In this document: positions 1 through 5,995 of the stretch, piece by piece
Layout of the letters: each line of letters begins with the position of its first letter
Numbering within the stretch: position 1 is the first letter of the stretch
Assembly (NCBI GenBank): GCA_050732635.1
Contig: JBOHRE010000109.1
Coordinates: 1-9,811 of the forward strand
Reading direction: 5' to 3'
DNA from: JBOHRE01 sp050732635
Lineage (GTDB): Bacteria > Gemmatimonadota > Gemmatimonadetes > Longimicrobiales > RSA9
Length of the DNA: 9,811 nt
Notes under the pieces: model-generated
Database searches by the model: none
The model's input: the letters and a program-made list of their open reading frames with translations, nothing else
Told to the model about the DNA's origin: nothing
Program-made: the position numbers and the translations under genes

Positions 1-2
1 GC

Positions 3-80
3 GCACACGTCGTGCTGCCCGACCTCGCCGATGTCGACCGCGCGCTGGCCGCGTTGCTCGGCCGGCCGGCTGGCCGCTGA
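3..80 (+). CDS. C-terminal end of an unidentified protein (partial)
   Basis: An open frame enters from the left edge and ends at TGA 78-80. It gives 25 residues, ending in a leucine/alanine-rich helix followed by GRPAGR. Third positions are mostly G or C, as in the other genes here. The pattern 'hydrophobic strand, P-D-L-A-D, then an amphipathic helix' resembles the last strand and helix of HAD-type phosphatases and similar Rossmann-like enzymes, but 25 residues are too few to assign a family. It lies 59 bases upstream of the DsbA-like gene on the same strand, so it could be the preceding gene of the same transcription unit. No terminator-like hairpin is obvious in the gap. Confidence 0.5.
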   Translation, partial: AHVVLPDLADVDRALAALLGRPAGR

Positions 81-139
81 GCCGCGCCGCCGCTAGCTTT
101 CACGGACCCGAACGGACGCTTTGACAGGAGATACGCACA

Positions 140-889
140 GTGGCGCGGACCAATCCGAAAGCCGTCAAACGGCACGGCGGGGTACAGCCCTTCTATCTCG
201 TGCTCGGCGCGGTTGCCCTCGCGGGCGTCGCGGCGATCGCATACGCCGCGGTCGGCCGCAACGGCGGCGACATGGCGGCCGAGCCCGTCGACATGACGGC
301 GCTCACCAACCCGCGCGACATCTACGCCATGGCCGAGCCGGTGGTCATCGGCCCGACCGACGCACCGAACAAGCTGGTCGTGTTCAGCGATTTCATGTGT
401 CCGGGCTGTCAGGCCTGGGCGCAGCGCATCGAGCCGCTGCTGAAGGAGCGTTACGCCGACCCCGGCGTGCTGCAGATCGCGTACTACGACTTCCCGCTCG
501 GCGGCTCGCACGTGCACTCGTTCCTGGCTGCCCGCGCGGCGCGCTGCGCGCAGGATCAGGGCCGCTTCTGGGAGTACCACGACCTGCTGTTCGCACGCCA
601 GCGCGACTGGTCGTTCGTGCGCGCGCCCGCCAGCGACTTCGTCGACTATGCCGCCGATCTCGGGCTCGACCGCAACAGCTTCGAGACCTGCCTGCGCAGC
701 GACCGCCACGCCGAGCTCGTGACCGCCAGCCGTGTGCTCGGCGACCAGCTCGGCGTGAATTCGACGCCCACCGTCCTCATCAACGGCAAGCGCGTCGGCG
801 ACCCATTCGATTGGGAGGCCTATCCGCCGCTGCTGCAGGCTGGCCCCGCGGACACGGCCGCGCTCGAGACCGCGCCGAGCGCACAGTAG
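140..889 (+). CDS. Membrane-anchored DsbA-family thiol:disulfide oxidoreductase (thioredoxin fold, CPGC)
   Basis: The 249-residue protein is predicted to oxidise cysteine pairs of exported proteins outside the cytoplasm. A basic N-terminus (KAVKRHGG) is followed by one hydrophobic segment at about residues 17-38 with no clear cleavage site, so it is probably an N-in/C-out anchor. The DsbA-like domain (about 66-235) carries the redox motif CPGC at 87-90 after V-F-S-D-F-M, and the cis-proline loop S-T-P-T with Pro210. Two further cysteines (136 and 184) lie in the inserted helical region and could form a structural disulfide. The GTG start at 140 is chosen because AGGAG (126-130) sits 9 bases upstream and no in-frame alternative is as good. 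The VKOR gene follows on the same strand, which is the expected partner for reoxidation. The family assignment is firm. Whether it is an oxidase or an isomerase cannot be told from sequence. Confidence 0.93.
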   Translation: MARTNPKAVKRHGGVQPFYLVLGAVALAGVAAIAYAAVGRNGGDMAAEPVDMTALTNPRDIYAMAEPVVIGPTDAPNKLVVFSDFMCPGCQAWAQRIEPLLKERYADPGVLQIAYYDFPLGGSHVHSFLAARAARCAQDQGRFWEYHDLLFARQRDWSFVRAPASDFVDYAADLGLDRNSFETCLRSDRHAELVTASRVLGDQLGVNSTPTVLINGKRVGDPFDWEAYPPLLQAGPADTAALETAPSAQ

Positions 890-929
890 CGCCGCGCGCG
901 GAGCCGAACGGGCAGCATGCCTCAGACGC

Positions 930-934
930 AGGAG
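930..934 (+). promoter_or_regulatory. Ribosome binding site deciding the VKOR start
   Basis: AGGAG lies 6 bases before GTG 941. It supports that codon over the in-frame ATG at 917, whose upstream sequence has only a weak purine run. Confidence 0.6.
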
Positions 935-940
935 CCATCC

Positions 941-1450
941 GTGGCGACGTCGCGCCGCGCCGGGTCACCGGACGCGCGTAACGCGCCGGTCGAGTCGGAC
1001 CCGCCGTCCGCGCCACCACCGACACGCATGGCCATCGCGCTGTTGGCGCTGGTCGGCACGCTGATCTCGACGTATCTGCTGCTGCACACCCTCGGCTGGA
1101 TCGGCGTGCTGGTCTGCGGTGCCGGCGACTGCGACCTCGTGCAGTCCTCGGCCTATGCCTCGTTCCTGGGTGCGCCCGTGCCCGCGTGGGGTGTGATCGG
1201 CTACGGCGCGCTGCTCGCCGTGGCGCTGGCCTCGATCCAGGAACGCTGGCTCGCCGATCGCCGCGTGGCCATCCTGCTCTTCACCCTGGCGACGCTCGGC
1301 TTCGCGTTCTCGGCCTACCTCACCTTCGTCGAAGCCTTCGTGCTCCGGCTCTGGTGCCGCTGGTGCATCGGCTCGGCCGTGATCGCGACCTGCATCTTCC
1401 TGCTCGCCTGGCCCGAGCTGAACCGTAGCCGCAACGGGCTGCCGCGATGA
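941..1450 (+). CDS. Vitamin K epoxide reductase (VKOR) family membrane protein
   Basis: Bacterial VKOR homologues are the functional counterpart of DsbB: they take electrons from DsbA-like proteins and pass them to quinone in the inner membrane. The 169-residue product has a disordered proline-rich N-terminus and then four hydrophobic segments (about 31-57, 80-100, 108-130, 142-157). The two hallmark cysteine pairs are present: a loop pair Cys59/Cys64 (C-G-A-G-D-C, followed by D-L-V-Q-S-S) and the CxxC pair Cys139/Cys142 (W-C-R-W-C-I-G) at the end of the third helix. Unlike some bacterial VKORs, no thioredoxin domain is fused; the upstream DsbA-like gene probably supplies it. GTG 941 is preferred because of AGGAG at 930-934. 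ATG 917 is in frame and would add 8 residues. The stop overlaps the next gene's start as ATGA. Confidence 0.92.
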   Translation: MATSRRAGSPDARNAPVESDPPSAPPPTRMAIALLALVGTLISTYLLLHTLGWIGVLVCGAGDCDLVQSSAYASFLGAPVPAWGVIGYGALLAVALASIQERWLADRRVAILLFTLATLGFAFSAYLTFVEAFVLRLWCRWCIGSAVIATCIFLLAWPELNRSRNGLPR

Positions 1451-1656
1451 GCGACGACCGCGTTGCGATCCGCCTGGTGTTCGCCGACCGCGGTTCGTTC
1501 CACGAGATCGTCGTGCACCTCCCGGCCGCGCAGCTCGACGGTTACGACCGTCTGATCGATGCGCTGCGCGAGAACCCCGACATCACCGGCGACATCTTCG
1601 TCGACTCCCGTCGCCTCGTCGCCGCCATCCGCGAGGATGCGGCGGAACGTGCGTGA
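1447..1656 (+). CDS. Small hypothetical protein, translationally coupled to VKOR
   Basis: I do not recognise this 69-residue protein. Its ATG overlaps the VKOR stop codon (ATGA, 1447-1450), a usual sign of translational coupling, and there is no strong ribosome site of its own. Codon use matches the neighbours. It has no cysteine, no signal peptide and no membrane segment, so it should be cytoplasmic and is unlikely to be a redox carrier itself. The apparent pattern is a strand (V-A-I-R-L-V-F-A), a loop, a second strand (H-E-I-V-V-H-L), a helix (about 27-42), a third strand (D-I-F-V) and a C-terminal helix, which would suit a small alpha/beta domain. It is acidic overall. It is the last gene before the convergent hairpin. 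Its reality rests on the overlap and codon use; function is unknown. Confidence 0.72.
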   Translation: MSDDRVAIRLVFADRGSFHEIVVHLPAAQLDGYDRLIDALRENPDITGDIFVDSRRLVAAIREDAAERA

Positions 1657-1701
1657 GCACCCACGCCGGACGTTGCTGCCGCGGTACCGCTGATGGTGAG
1701 C

Positions 1702-1796
1702 GTTGATGGTTCATAGTTGATGGTTGATCGTGCCTCGCGGTAAATGCCTGCCTCGCCGCCGCACTCACCATCAACCATCAACCATCAACCATCAAC
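1702..1796. repeat. Inverted repeat of 7-base units between convergent genes
   Basis: The left arm (1702-1728) and right arm (1770-1796) are reverse complements over 27 bases with two mismatches, separated by a 41-base loop. Each arm is itself a tandem array of about four 7-base units (TTGATGG on one strand, CCATCAA on the other). A further 10-base match exists between 1691-1700 and 1764-1773. The element fills the gap between the + strand redox operon, which ends at 1656, and the minus-strand DsbA gene, whose stop is at 1802. It could act as a bidirectional terminator or RNA-stabilising hairpin, but it has no T-tract. It could instead be a dispersed genomic repeat. The structure is seen directly; its role is inferred. 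Confidence 0.85.
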
Positions 1797-1801
1797 CGCC
1801 C

Positions 1802-2467
1802 TTATCGCTTGCGGCGCAGCGCGCGGTCGAGCAGCGCCCGCCACTCCTCGATGCTCTTCAGCCCCACCACCATGTCCTGATTGTCGATGACGAACGCCGG
1901 TGTGCCCGTGACCTGCGAGGTCGCGGCGGCGATCACGTCCTCCAGGATCAGCAGTGCCACGGCATCGCGTTGGATGCAGCTCAGGAACGCGTCGGCCGGG
2001 ATCTCCAGATCGCGTGCGTAGGCTGCGAAGTGCGGGGTCGGGTCCGGCGTGTCGGTCCACTCGTTCTGGTCGGCGAAGAGGCGATCGTGGAACTGCCAGA
2101 AGCGGTCGGCCACGGCGCCCGCGCACAGCGCGGCCTCGGCCGCGGCCCAGCCGTGGGCGTGCGACGGCAGCGGCAGGTTGACGAAGACCCACTTCACGCG
2201 CCCGGTCTTCACGTACTCCGCATCGATGCTTGGGAACACGTCGCGCGCGAAGCGGCTGCAGTACGGGCACTGGAAGTCGGCGATCTCGTAGACCAGCACG
2301 GGTGCGCTGGCGGCGCCCTTCGCGCGGGAGGCCTCGGCGCGCTCGCGCAGGCTGGCGGGCGTCGTGGTCGGCTGCGCCTGCGCCATGAGCGGCGCCGCCG
2401 TGATCGTCGAGATGAGCGTGACCAGCGCCAGTCCCATGAAGCGCCTGCGGCTACTGCCCTCGGCCAT
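1802..2467 (-). CDS. DsbA-family thiol:disulfide oxidoreductase with Tat-type signal (CPYC)
   Basis: This is a 221-residue exported thioredoxin-fold protein. The N-terminus S-S-R-R-R-F-M-G followed by a hydrophobic stretch (about 11-25) and A-Q-A before residue 32 fits a twin-arginine signal peptide with a signal-peptidase I site. The mature domain has F-Q-C-P-Y-C with the active pair Cys67/Cys70, a cis-proline loop T-G-T-P (Pro190), and an extra pair Cys115/Cys164 in the helical insert, placed like the extra pair in the first DsbA homologue of this window. It probably oxidises, or reduces, cysteines of envelope proteins, with VKOR as the likely electron acceptor. ATG 2467 is chosen because AGGAG precedes it by 4 bases and the signal peptide starts there; an upstream in-frame extension has shadow-like composition. 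The start overlaps the end of the DUF402 gene by 17 bases. Confidence 0.92.
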   Translation of the reverse strand: MAEGSSRRRFMGLALVTLISTITAAPLMAQAQPTTTPASLRERAEASRAKGAASAPVLVYEIADFQCPYCSRFARDVFPSIDAEYVKTGRVKWVFVNLPLPSHAHGWAAAEAALCAGAVADRFWQFHDRLFADQNEWTDTPDPTPHFAAYARDLEIPADAFLSCIQRDAVALLILEDVIAAATSQVTGTPAFVIDNQDMVVGLKSIEEWRALLDRALRRKR

Positions 2468-2999
2468 GCTGCTCCTGTGTTGCGGCCGCCTCGTGTGCGC
2501 GCGCGAGCGTCCACTGTCTGACGACGGGCGGCGGCCAGTCGCCCGCGGCTGCCTGTCCGAGCAGCGAATCCGCCTCCGCGCGCGCGCGCTCGGCCAGCGC
2601 GACATCGAGCCAGCCGTGCTCGAGCGCGTCGCTCAGCTCGTCCTCATCCAGCACGCGCGCCGAGCCCTTCTCGGGTACCCAGACATCCAGGAACAGGTCC
2701 GTCGTGTGCCACTCCCGCTCGTTCACGAAGCGCACGGGTGTCAGCACGTTGGCGTAGTAGCCGGTGAAGCGGCCGGCCGCATCGTGGAACCGGCCGATGT
2801 CGTGCCAGGCGTCGGCGAACGTGAACCACACGATCGGCGCCGCGGGCTCGAGCGCCAGCAGCCCGTCGATCCGCACGGGCTCCGCGACGCCGGCATGATC
2901 GAGCAGCGTCACGATCGCGCCGGCCTCGCGTGTGACGAGCCGCTGGCGGAACACCTCCAGGCGGTCCGGCGGCCGGGTGTAATGGATGGTGACGATCAG
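2451..2999 (-). CDS. DUF402 / FomD-like family protein, probably a nucleotide or phosphate-ester hydrolase
   Basis: DUF402 proteins are small beta-barrel metal-dependent hydrolases. Characterised members include FomD and a staphylococcal nucleoside tri/diphosphatase. This one shows the family pattern in order: Y-Y-A-N-V (about 81-85), D-L-F-L-D-V-W-V-P (101-109) with two aspartates, and L-D-E-D-E-L (117-122), followed by a helical tail. The start is uncertain. The first ordinary start codon is GTG 2954, but its only purine-rich site (GGAG) abuts it directly. The frame also continues upstream for 15 residues containing I-H-Y-T-R-P-P-D, which looks like the conserved first strand of the family. 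I therefore place the start at CTG 2999, which overlaps the TGA of the fadJ-like gene. The true substrate is unknown. The stop overlaps the following DsbA gene by 17 bases. Confidence 0.8.
   Translation of the reverse strand: MIVTIHYTRPPDRLEVFRQRLVTREAGAIVTLLDHAGVAEPVRIDGLLALEPAAPIVWFTFADAWHDIGRFHDAAGRFTGYYANVLTPVRFVNEREWHTTDLFLDVWVPEKGSARVLDEDELSDALEHGWLDVALAERARAEADSLLGQAAAGDWPPPVVRQWTLARAHEAAATQEQHGRGQ
2472..2476 (-). promoter_or_regulatory. Ribosome binding site of the Tat-type DsbA gene
   Basis: AGGAG on the minus strand lies 4 bases before ATG 2467, inside the 3' end of the DUF402 gene. It fixes the start of the signal peptide and suggests translation coupled to the upstream gene. Confidence 0.6.
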
Positions 3000-5134
3000 T
3001 AGAACGTTCCGCCGGTCTCGGCCAGCCGGGCGATCAGCGCTGCGGGGGAGTAGCGGCTGCCGAACGCGTCCAGCCGATCGTGGATCGTGCGCGCGCCGAG
3101 CGTGTCGGCATAGCGCAGCAGGCCGCCGCGGAAGGGTGGGAACCCCGTGCCGGTGATCATGCCCAGGTCGACGTCGCCCGCAGTCGACACCACGCGTTCC
3201 TCGAGCACGCGCGCCGCCTCGTTGATCATGGCCAGCAGCAGCCGCTGTTGAATGGTCACCGGCGCAAAGGTGCGGCGTTCGGCCGGCACGGCCGGCGCCA
3301 GCTCACCGTAGATGGAGCCATCAACGCCCTGCTGCTTACCATTGTCGTAGCGGTAGAACCCGCGCCCGTTCTTGCGGCCCAGTCGCTCGGTCCGCTCCAG
3401 CGCGAGCAGCGGCGGCGCGGGCGCGAGGCGCTCACCGAATGCGTCGTGCATGGTCCGGCCCGCGTGGCGAGCCACGTCGAGGCCGACCTCATCGAGCAGT
3501 CGGAACGGTCCCATCGGCATGCCGAACTCGACCATCGCGCGGTCGGCCGCCTCCACGTCGGCGCCCTCGGCGAGCAGCCACCCCGCTTCGTTGAGGTACG
3601 GCGCGAGCACGCGGTTGACGAGGAATCCGGGCGAGTCGTTCACGATCAGGGGCGTCTTCTCGAGCCGACGCGCCAGCGCGAAGACCGTGGCCAGTGCGCG
3701 CTCGTCGCTGTGCTCGCCGCGCACGACTTCGACCAGCGGCATGCGGTGGACGGGGTTGAAGAAGTGCATGCCGCAGAAGTTGCCTGGCCGCTCGAGCGCC
3801 TGCTGCATCTCCGTGACCGACAGCGACGACGTGTTCGTGGCCAACACGCAGTCGGCGGCCACCGCGGCCTCCGTCTCGCGCAGCACCGCCTGCTTGATGT
3901 CCAGCCGCTCGACGACCGCTTCGATGACCACGTCGAGCGTCGCGAAGCCGGCGTAATCCAGAGTCGGTGAGATGCGCTCCATCGCCTGGTCGGCCTGCGG
4001 GCGGCGCAGCCGCCTCCGCTCGACCAGCTTGTCGAACTGCTCGCGCGCGTGCCTCAGCCCCTGCGCCAGCGCCTCCTGCCGGATGTCCTTCATGCGCGCG
4101 TGCAGCCCGCGGTAGGCGAGGAGCTGCGCGATGCCGCCGCCCATCACGCCGGCGCCGAGCACGCCCACGCGTTCGACCTGCTGCGGCTCCGCCGCGGGCG
4201 CCTGCTTCTTCGCGCCTTCCATCAGCAGAAAGACGTGGATCAGGTTCTTCGATACCTCCGTCGTGATCAGCTCGCCGACAGCGCGTGCCTCGACCGCGAG
4301 CGCCTTCTCGAGCGACAGGCCGAGCGTGCGATCGATGGCGTCCAACGCGCGCAGCGGGGCGGGGTAGTGGCCGCGCGTCTCCTTCCGCACGCGACGTCTC
4401 GCAGCGGCGAGGATCGCCTTCCTCGCGGGCGCGGCGTTCTCGAGGCGACGTCGCCAGGACGAACGCCGGCGGCGCGCCGCGGGCGGCTGCGCTGCCAGCT
4501 CCGCGGCGAGACTGCGCGCGCGCGACTCCAGCAACTGTGGCGGCACGCGCTCGTCGATGAGGCCGAGCCGCTCCGCACGCCGGGCGTCCACGGTCCTGCC
4601 GGTCACGATCAACTGCGTCGCGGCCGCGACGCCGATCAGGCGTGGCAGCCGCGTCGTGCCGCCGAACGCCGGCAGGATGCCGAGGCGCACCTCGGGAAGG
4701 CCGATCTTCACGGCCGGATCGTCGGCGGCGATGCGCCGGTCGCACGCCAGGATCAGCTCGGTGCCGCCGCCCAGACAGATGCCGTTTACCGCCGCCACGG
4801 TCGGCACCGGCAGCTCAGCCAGCCGCTGAAAGACCGCCTGGCCCAGCGCCGCCTTCTCCTCGCCCTCGGTCGCATCGGTGATCGCCGCGATCTCGTGCAC
4901 ATCCGCGCCCGCCACGAAGCTGCCGGGCTTGTTGCTGCGCACGACCAGCGCACGCACGCGCCCGCCCGCGGCTGCCTGCTCGACCTCCCCGAGCAGCGCG
5001 TCCAGCCGCGCCATGACCGTCGAGTGCAGGATGTTGTGCGGCTTATCGGGATTGTCCAGCGTCAGTGTGGCGACGCCGTCGGCGCCGATCTCCAGCGCGA
5101 CGGCGGCAGCCGCTTCGGGCAGGGAAGAGGACAT
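2996..5134 (-). CDS. fadJ: FadJ/FadB-like fatty acid oxidation alpha subunit (enoyl-CoA hydratase / 3-hydroxyacyl-CoA dehydrogenase)
   Basis: This 712-residue bifunctional enzyme hydrates trans-2-enoyl-CoA and oxidises the L-3-hydroxyacyl-CoA with NAD+ in beta-oxidation. The length matches FadJ (about 714). The hydratase/isomerase domain (about 15-205) has S-F-V-A-G-A-D at 72-78, G-G-G-T-E with Glu126 and G-L-P-E with Glu148, the two expected catalytic glutamates. An arginine-rich linker spans about 219-250. The dehydrogenase begins near 320 with G-A-G-V-M-G-G-G (NAD+ loop), then N-T-S-S (434-437), M-H-F-F-N-P-V with catalytic His457, Glu469, and G-F-L-V-N-R. The C-terminal repeat includes F-P-P-F-R-G-G. 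No thiolase (fadA/fadI) gene is nearby. ATG 5134 is chosen because the domain begins shortly after it and the frame upstream of it reads through the intergenic hairpin. No Shine-Dalgarno site is visible. fadB versus fadJ naming is not certain. Confidence 0.93.
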   Translation of the reverse strand: MSSSLPEAAAAVALEIGADGVATLTLDNPDKPHNILHSTVMARLDALLGEVEQAAAGGRVRALVVRSNKPGSFVAGADVHEIAAITDATEGEEKAALGQAVFQRLAELPVPTVAAVNGICLGGGTELILACDRRIAADDPAVKIGLPEVRLGILPAFGGTTRLPRLIGVAAATQLIVTGRTVDARRAERLGLIDERVPPQLLESRARSLAAELAAQPPAARRRRSSWRRRLENAAPARKAILAAARRRVRKETRGHYPAPLRALDAIDRTLGLSLEKALAVEARAVGELITTEVSKNLIHVFLLMEGAKKQAPAAEPQQVERVGVLGAGVMGGGIAQLLAYRGLHARMKDIRQEALAQGLRHAREQFDKLVERRRLRRPQADQAMERISPTLDYAGFATLDVVIEAVVERLDIKQAVLRETEAAVAADCVLATNTSSLSVTEMQQALERPGNFCGMHFFNPVHRMPLVEVVRGEHSDERALATVFALARRLEKTPLIVNDSPGFLVNRVLAPYLNEAGWLLAEGADVEAADRAMVEFGMPMGPFRLLDEVGLDVARHAGRTMHDAFGERLAPAPPLLALERTERLGRKNGRGFYRYDNGKQQGVDGSIYGELAPAVPAERRTFAPVTIQQRLLLAMINEAARVLEERVVSTAGDVDLGMITGTGFPPFRGGLLRYADTLGARTIHDRLDAFGSRYSPAALIARLAETGGTFY

Positions 5135-5138
5135 TTGC

Positions 5139-5200
5139 GTTCGCGGTCGGCGGCTGGCGGTCGGCGGGGAGACGGCAGCCGCCAACCGCCGACCGCGAAC
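5139..5200. repeat. GC-rich inverted repeat of 7-base units before the fadJ-like start
   Basis: Arms 5139-5160 and 5179-5200 are reverse complements over 22 bases with one mismatch, with an 18-base loop. The arms are built of tandem 7-base units such as TCGGCGG and CTGGCGG (CCGCCRA on the other strand). The element lies between the lipoprotein stop (5206) and the fadJ-like start (5134) on the minus strand, leaving only 4 bases before the ATG. There is no T-tract, so a simple intrinsic terminator is not indicated. It may limit read-through, stabilise the upstream mRNA, or affect initiation of the next gene. The 7-base period is the same as in the hairpin at 1702-1796. Confidence 0.85.
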
Positions 5201-5205
5201 CGCTG

Positions 5206-5985
5206 TTACAGCGTGGTCCTGAGCTCGGCCGTCTCGCGGTTCAGCAGGACGCGTACCGGATCGCCGCCCTCGACCTGGATCGGCAGGTTCCAGTACAGCT
5301 CGTTGTAGGGCAGCTCGTAGCGCGAGTACACCCACCACTGCCCCGTCGGCACACCCCGGAACTGCGCGACGCCCGCCGAATTCGTCGTGTCGGCGAACTC
5401 CTCGCGACCCAGGTCCTCCGCCCGCGCGAGCATGATCGAGTCGACCTGCTCGAACGCACGGTCGCCCCAGGTCTCGCGCCGCGCGCGGATCTCCGCCGAC
5501 ACGTTGTTGAGCCGCGTCTGCAGCCCGGTGAACCGCGCGAACGCCTCTTCCATCTGCTGCCGGGCCCTGCCCTCGCGGTCTTCCAGCGTCCCGAAATCGT
5601 TGAACAGAACGCGATATTGCGCCGAGCCGCGGTTCATGTTCTGCAGCCGCTGCGACAGCCGCTGCAGGCTGTCACGCGCCGTCGCCCAGCTCGTCTCCGC
5701 ATCCTGCCATTCCTGCTGCGCGCTGGCGATCTGGTCCTGGATCTCGAGGATCGAATCCGGGATCTCCGGTTCCGGCTCCGGATACGCCGCCTGAAGTGAG
5801 TCGAAGATCGCGTCGCGATCGTACGGCAGCAGCCACACGGGCAGTTCTGAGAGCGCCACCGTGTCCTGCTGGCCCTCCGGGCTGGTCTGCTCCAGTTGCG
5901 CCACGACATCGATCGCGCCGCCGCCGCAAGCGGCCGTGCTCAGCGCGGCCGTCGCAGTGGCGAGGAGCAGGACGAATCGTCTCAT
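5206..5985 (-). CDS. Coiled-coil lipoprotein with C-terminal beta-sandwich-like domain, function unknown
   Basis: This 259-residue protein starts M-R-R-F with a short hydrophobic signal peptide and ends that segment in L-S-T-A-A-C, with Cys20 as the likely lipidated residue. The -3 residue is Thr rather than Leu, so the lipobox is slightly unusual. A short segment with strand character (about 41-56, ending W-L-L-P-Y-D-R-D) is followed by a proline/glutamate-rich stretch and a long Gln/Glu/Arg-rich helical region (about 78-192) that looks like a coiled coil. The C-terminus (about 197-259) reads T-T-N-S-A-G-V-A-Q-F-R-G-V-P-T-G, then aromatic strands, like a carboxypeptidase-regulatory/transthyretin-type beta-sandwich. 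ATG 5985 has GGAG 6 bases upstream and begins the signal peptide, so an upstream extension is rejected. It probably faces the periplasm; no enzymatic residues are recognised. Confidence 0.85.
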   Translation of the reverse strand: MRRFVLLLATATAALSTAACGGGAIDVVAQLEQTSPEGQQDTVALSELPVWLLPYDRDAIFDSLQAAYPEPEPEIPDSILEIQDQIASAQQEWQDAETSWATARDSLQRLSQRLQNMNRGSAQYRVLFNDFGTLEDREGRARQQMEEAFARFTGLQTRLNNVSAEIRARRETWGDRAFEQVDSIMLARAEDLGREEFADTTNSAGVAQFRGVPTGQWWVYSRYELPYNELYWNLPIQVEGGDPVRVLLNRETAELRTTL

Positions 5986-5991
5986 TGCTCG

Positions 5992-5995
5992 CTCC
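5992..5995 (-). promoter_or_regulatory. Ribosome binding site of the lipoprotein gene
   Basis: GGAG on the minus strand lies 6 bases before ATG 5985. It supports this start over an in-frame codon 72 bases further upstream. The rest of the gap to 6126 shows no convincing promoter boxes or gene. Confidence 0.55.

Noticed and set aside
121..126. A perfect TTGACA that could be a -35 box for the DsbA/VKOR operon.
   Set aside because: It overlaps the ribosome binding site of the DsbA gene; a -10 box 17 bases on would lie inside the coding region and none is visible.
1764..1797. Tandem CCATCAA units looking at first like a CRISPR or other spaced repeat array.
   Set aside because: Units are only 7 bases long with no spacers, and no cas gene is present.
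2468..2605. An in-frame upstream extension of the Tat-type DsbA gene.
   Set aside because: It lies inside the DUF402 gene, is arginine-rich and shadow-like, and would place 46 residues before the signal peptide.
3080..5308. Several long + strand open frames and a second minus-strand frame within the fadJ-like gene.
   Set aside because: They are compositionally extreme shadows overlapping a gene with intact catalytic motifs over its whole length.
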